The translations under genes were made by a program, and so were the position numbers. From contig NZ_BOSE01000004.1 of the NCBI RefSeq assembly GCF_018403185.1, positions 248,001-312,000 of the forward strand: 64,000 bases of DNA, given 5' to 3'. The notes under the pieces were generated by a model that saw nothing but the letters and a program-made list of their open reading frames with translations, made no database searches and had not been told where the DNA came from. The DNA is from Paenibacillus montaniterrae (GTDB lineage: Bacteria > Bacillota > Bacilli > Paenibacillales > Paenibacillaceae). Shown in pieces: positions 62,315 through 64,000 of this stretch (the stretch's first letter is position 1; each line of letters begins with the position of its first letter).

Positions 62315-62771
62315 TTTTGTCACCTCCCAGGATGAGTCGCTGCTTTAGTGCTGACACATATGAGCGCGATACATATTCCTTATTGCCGGATTTAAAGTGT
62401 ACGCACAAGTTTCCATTGAACATCAGCTCAAAGCGGGCAATGCGGGCAATGTTTCCGATAACTGATTTGGAAAACCTCATAAATTGCTTGGGAGCTAGCA
62501 GCTCCTCTACCTCATAAAGCTTCATCCGCAGCTCGATTCTGCTCGCTGCTGTAGCAGCAATAACCCGTCGGTTTTCTGCATACACATAATCAATTTCCGC
62601 AGGCTCCAGCAGCACAGAGCGCTCATTTTCAATTCCGATTAACCTTCCTGTCGCAGTAGTCGATTGCTGGATTGTTTTTACTAGCTCAGCCAGTTCATTG
62701 GTCCATTCCTTTGCCTGAATCGTAATGACTGTTTCCTCATGCTTGGCATCCACATCGATTCGAACCTTCAA
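62304..62771 (-). CDS. LytTR-type DNA-binding regulator
   Basis: A 155-residue protein with a C-terminal LytTR DNA-binding domain (DYVYAENRRVIAATAASRIELRMKLYEVEELLAPKQFMRFSKSVIGNI) and an N-terminal domain of about 55 residues, with no receiver domain. The family commonly occurs with DUF3021, and they regulate the adjacent ABC exporter. Target promoter is probably upstream of its own gene (62780-62850). Confidence 0.88.
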   Translation of the reverse strand: MKVRIDVDAKHEETVITIQAKEWTNELAELVKTIQQSTTATGRLIGIENERSVLLEPAEIDYVYAENRRVIAATAASRIELRMKLYEVEELLAPKQFMRFSKSVIGNIARIARFELMFNGNLCVHFKSGNKEYVSRSYVSALKQRLILGGDKNER

Positions 62772-62882
62772 TTTCGTAACCCCCCTGCTCCTGCATCCAT
62801 TATGCAGGTAAATCCTTCATACCACTATAATAACGGTATAAGACGCACTTTTGTGTACTTAAGCTGCAGATTTTGCTGCATG

Positions 62883-62908
62883 AAAAAAGCCGCTATGAGT
62901 ATAGCGGC
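62883..62908 (-). terminator. Terminator after the ohrR-like gene
   Basis: Perfect stem GCCGCTAT/ATAGCGGC with a four-base loop and TTTTTT on the minus strand, 14 bp past the stop at 62922. Confidence 0.9.
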
Positions 62909-62921
62909 CAATTATCATCTA

Positions 62922-63371
62922 TTAGGTTTGAGACTGTTCGCCCTTCAATTTGCCTAGCATGCGGTGCAGCTGAGTGTGAAGGCTTTGCAGCTCCTCGACA
63001 CTAACCTCACTTTGCTCAAACAAGCGGCATGGAATGCTTTGAGCCTGCTGCTCCAGGTCTCGTCCTGCTGATGTCAAGGTGATCACTACATTGCGCTCGT
63101 CCTGCTGATCGCGCACACGGCTAATAAGTCCGGCAGCTTCAAGCTTTTTCAGCAAGGGCGTCAACGTTCCCGAATCCAAATACAGCTTGGCGCCGAGCTC
63201 CTTTACCGTTACATTTTCCTTCTCCCAAAGCGCCAGCATCGTAATATATTGTGTATAGGTCAGCCCAATTTCCTCCAAAATAGGGCGGTACTGCTTCATA
63301 ACCTCTTTCGAGCAAACATATAGCGCAAAGCATATTTGATCGTCCAATTTTAAAGTTTCCTGAATGCTCAA
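62922..63371 (-). CDS. ohrR: OhrR-type MarR family regulator
   Basis: A 149-residue winged-helix repressor. The peroxide-sensing cysteine is Cys14 in the LDDQICFALYVCS motif, matching the reactive Cys15 of Bacillus OhrR; the extra Cys20 is near. Winged helix: YLDSGTLTPLLKKLEAAGLI. It is divergent from the peroxidase gene with a palindromic operator between, so it probably represses the peroxidase until organic hydroperoxides oxidise Cys14. OhrR more often controls ohr; here the neighbour is a glutathione peroxidase homologue. Confidence 0.88.
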   Translation of the reverse strand: MSIQETLKLDDQICFALYVCSKEVMKQYRPILEEIGLTYTQYITMLALWEKENVTVKELGAKLYLDSGTLTPLLKKLEAAGLISRVRDQQDERNVVITLTSAGRDLEQQAQSIPCRLFEQSEVSVEELQSLHTQLHRMLGKLKGEQSQT

Positions 63372-63391
63372 CTTTGCTCACCTACCATTCA

Positions 63392-63405
63392 ATTGCATAC
63401 AATTT
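63392..63405. promoter_or_regulatory. OhrR-like operator half, ohrR side
   Basis: ATTGCATACAATTT occurs here and identically at 63477-63490. The first copy lies 20 bp from the ohrR start codon, so autorepression is likely. Confidence 0.6.
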
Positions 63406-63459
63406 TTTTCATAGTATCACCTGCAGAAACTGATGTCAAAGCATAAACCGAGCTTCAGC

Positions 63460-63496
63460 TTGACATTAGAAATTATATTGCATACAATTTAATTGT
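63460..63496 (+). promoter_or_regulatory. Promoter of the peroxidase gene with an OhrR-type palindrome
   Basis: TTGACA (63460-63465) and TACAAT (63483-63488) are exactly 17 bp apart. The perfect palindrome ACAATTTAATTGT (63484-63496) covers the -10 element and start site and matches the OhrR core TACAATTNAATTGTA. Confidence 0.8.
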
Positions 63497-63528
63497 GATA
63501 AATTAATTTTCGTGAGGAGTTGTGGCTA

Positions 63529-64000
63529 ATGTCTATTTATAATATCGAGGTGCAAACGATCCGGGGCGAGAAGGAAACGCTTGCTGCCTACAAGGGCAAA
63601 GTAATGATTATTGTTAATACCGCTACCAAATGCGGCTTTGCTCCCCAGTTCAAAGGGCTGCAAAAGCTTTACGAAACCTATAAGGAGCAAGGTCTCGCTG
63701 TACTCGGCTTTCCTTGCGATCAATTCGCCAATCAAGAGCCTGGCAGCAATGATGAGATTGCCCAGGCATGCGAGCTTAACTTTGGCGTAAGCTTCCCGCT
63801 TTATGGCAAAATCGATGTAAACGGCAAAAACGCTCATCCGCTCTTTCAGCATTTAGCGGCGGAAGCGCCTGGTCTGCTTGGCTCCAAATCTATCAAATGG
63901 AATTTTACCAAATTTATTGTCGATCAAGAGGGTCGTGTGTTGAAGCGCTTCGCTCCGAAGGATGATCCGGCGGACATGGAAAGCTATATTGCCAGTCTAT
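63529..64000 (+). CDS. Glutathione peroxidase homologue, cut by the window edge
   Basis: The first 157 codons of a glutathione peroxidase family protein (about 160 residues in full, so nearly complete). It has NTATKCGFAPQ with a cysteine in place of selenocysteine, FPCDQFANQEPGSNDEI with the second cysteine, and KWNFTKFIVD with the catalytic Trp and Asn. Bacterial members mostly use thioredoxin as reductant. GAGGAG precedes the ATG. It is the likely OhrR target. Confidence 0.92.
   Translation, partial: MSIYNIEVQTIRGEKETLAAYKGKVMIIVNTATKCGFAPQFKGLQKLYETYKEQGLAVLGFPCDQFANQEPGSNDEIAQACELNFGVSFPLYGKIDVNGKNAHPLFQHLAAEAPGLLGSKSIKWNFTKFIVDQEGRVLKRFAPKDDPADMESYIASL

Overview
The window reads as a contiguous chromosomal segment of a spore-forming Bacillota, most likely Paenibacillus or a close relative. 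The basis is the Bacillus-type gene order, the spore genes (spo0B, spoIVFA/FB, spoIIB, spoVID, a gerA-type receptor operon), a valS T-box leader, CcpA- and PerR-like sites, and moderate GC. Genus level is inferred from family knowledge, not from a search. Almost every gene is on the minus strand; + strand genes are a tRNA-Arg, a small ORF, adaA/adaB and a glutathione peroxidase cut by the right edge.

Region 1 (1-47.8 kb) is a long conserved housekeeping block, read here from high to low coordinates: ysoA-like, tig, clpP, clpX, ispG, lonB, lonA, engB, an unknown gene, speD, hemA-hemX-precorrin-2 dehydrogenase-hemC-cobA/hemD-hemB-hemL, a RluA-type synthase, spoVID, T-box valS, folC, murC, spoIIB, a DUF4321 gene, maf, two DUF4183 genes, radC, mreB-mreC-mreD, minC-minD, rodA, spoIVFA-spoIVFB, an RNase E/G homologue, rplU-prp-rpmA, spo0B-obg, pheB and the first codons of hom. 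It covers protein quality control, tetrapyrrole synthesis, cell shape and septum placement, ribosome assembly and entry into sporulation. The hem genes run from glutamyl-tRNA to uroporphyrinogen III and branch to siroheme; PerR-like regulation of hemA is suggested by a site.

The block is interrupted by non-coding repeats. Two arrays (5.27-5.88 kb, between rng and spoIVFB; 30.37-31.47 kb, between hemD and hemC) hold two families of nested hairpins. Family A has five copies of about 135 nt at a 196-197 bp period; family B has a period of about 184-220 bp. Arm sequences differ between copies in a compensatory way, so folding appears to be maintained. The B array overlaps the last codons of hemC. 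A separate 161-bp MITE-like element with TA flanks sits between hemB and hemD. These repeats are the best candidate for something undescribed.

Region 2 (47.9-57 kb) is accessory: tRNA-Arg(UCU); a secreted multidomain GH26 mannanase with a perfect cre site; a germinant receptor operon (gerA-gerB-gerC types plus a small fourth membrane protein of 52 residues); a BCCT transporter; and an unannotated 41-residue ORF.

Region 3 (57-64 kb) is stress and repair: adaA-adaB alkylation response, a DUF6530-like/GIY-YIG-like pair, an AlkD-like glycosylase, a LytTR-DUF3021-ABC exporter operon, and a divergent OhrR-type regulator/glutathione peroxidase pair with a palindromic operator over the peroxidase promoter.
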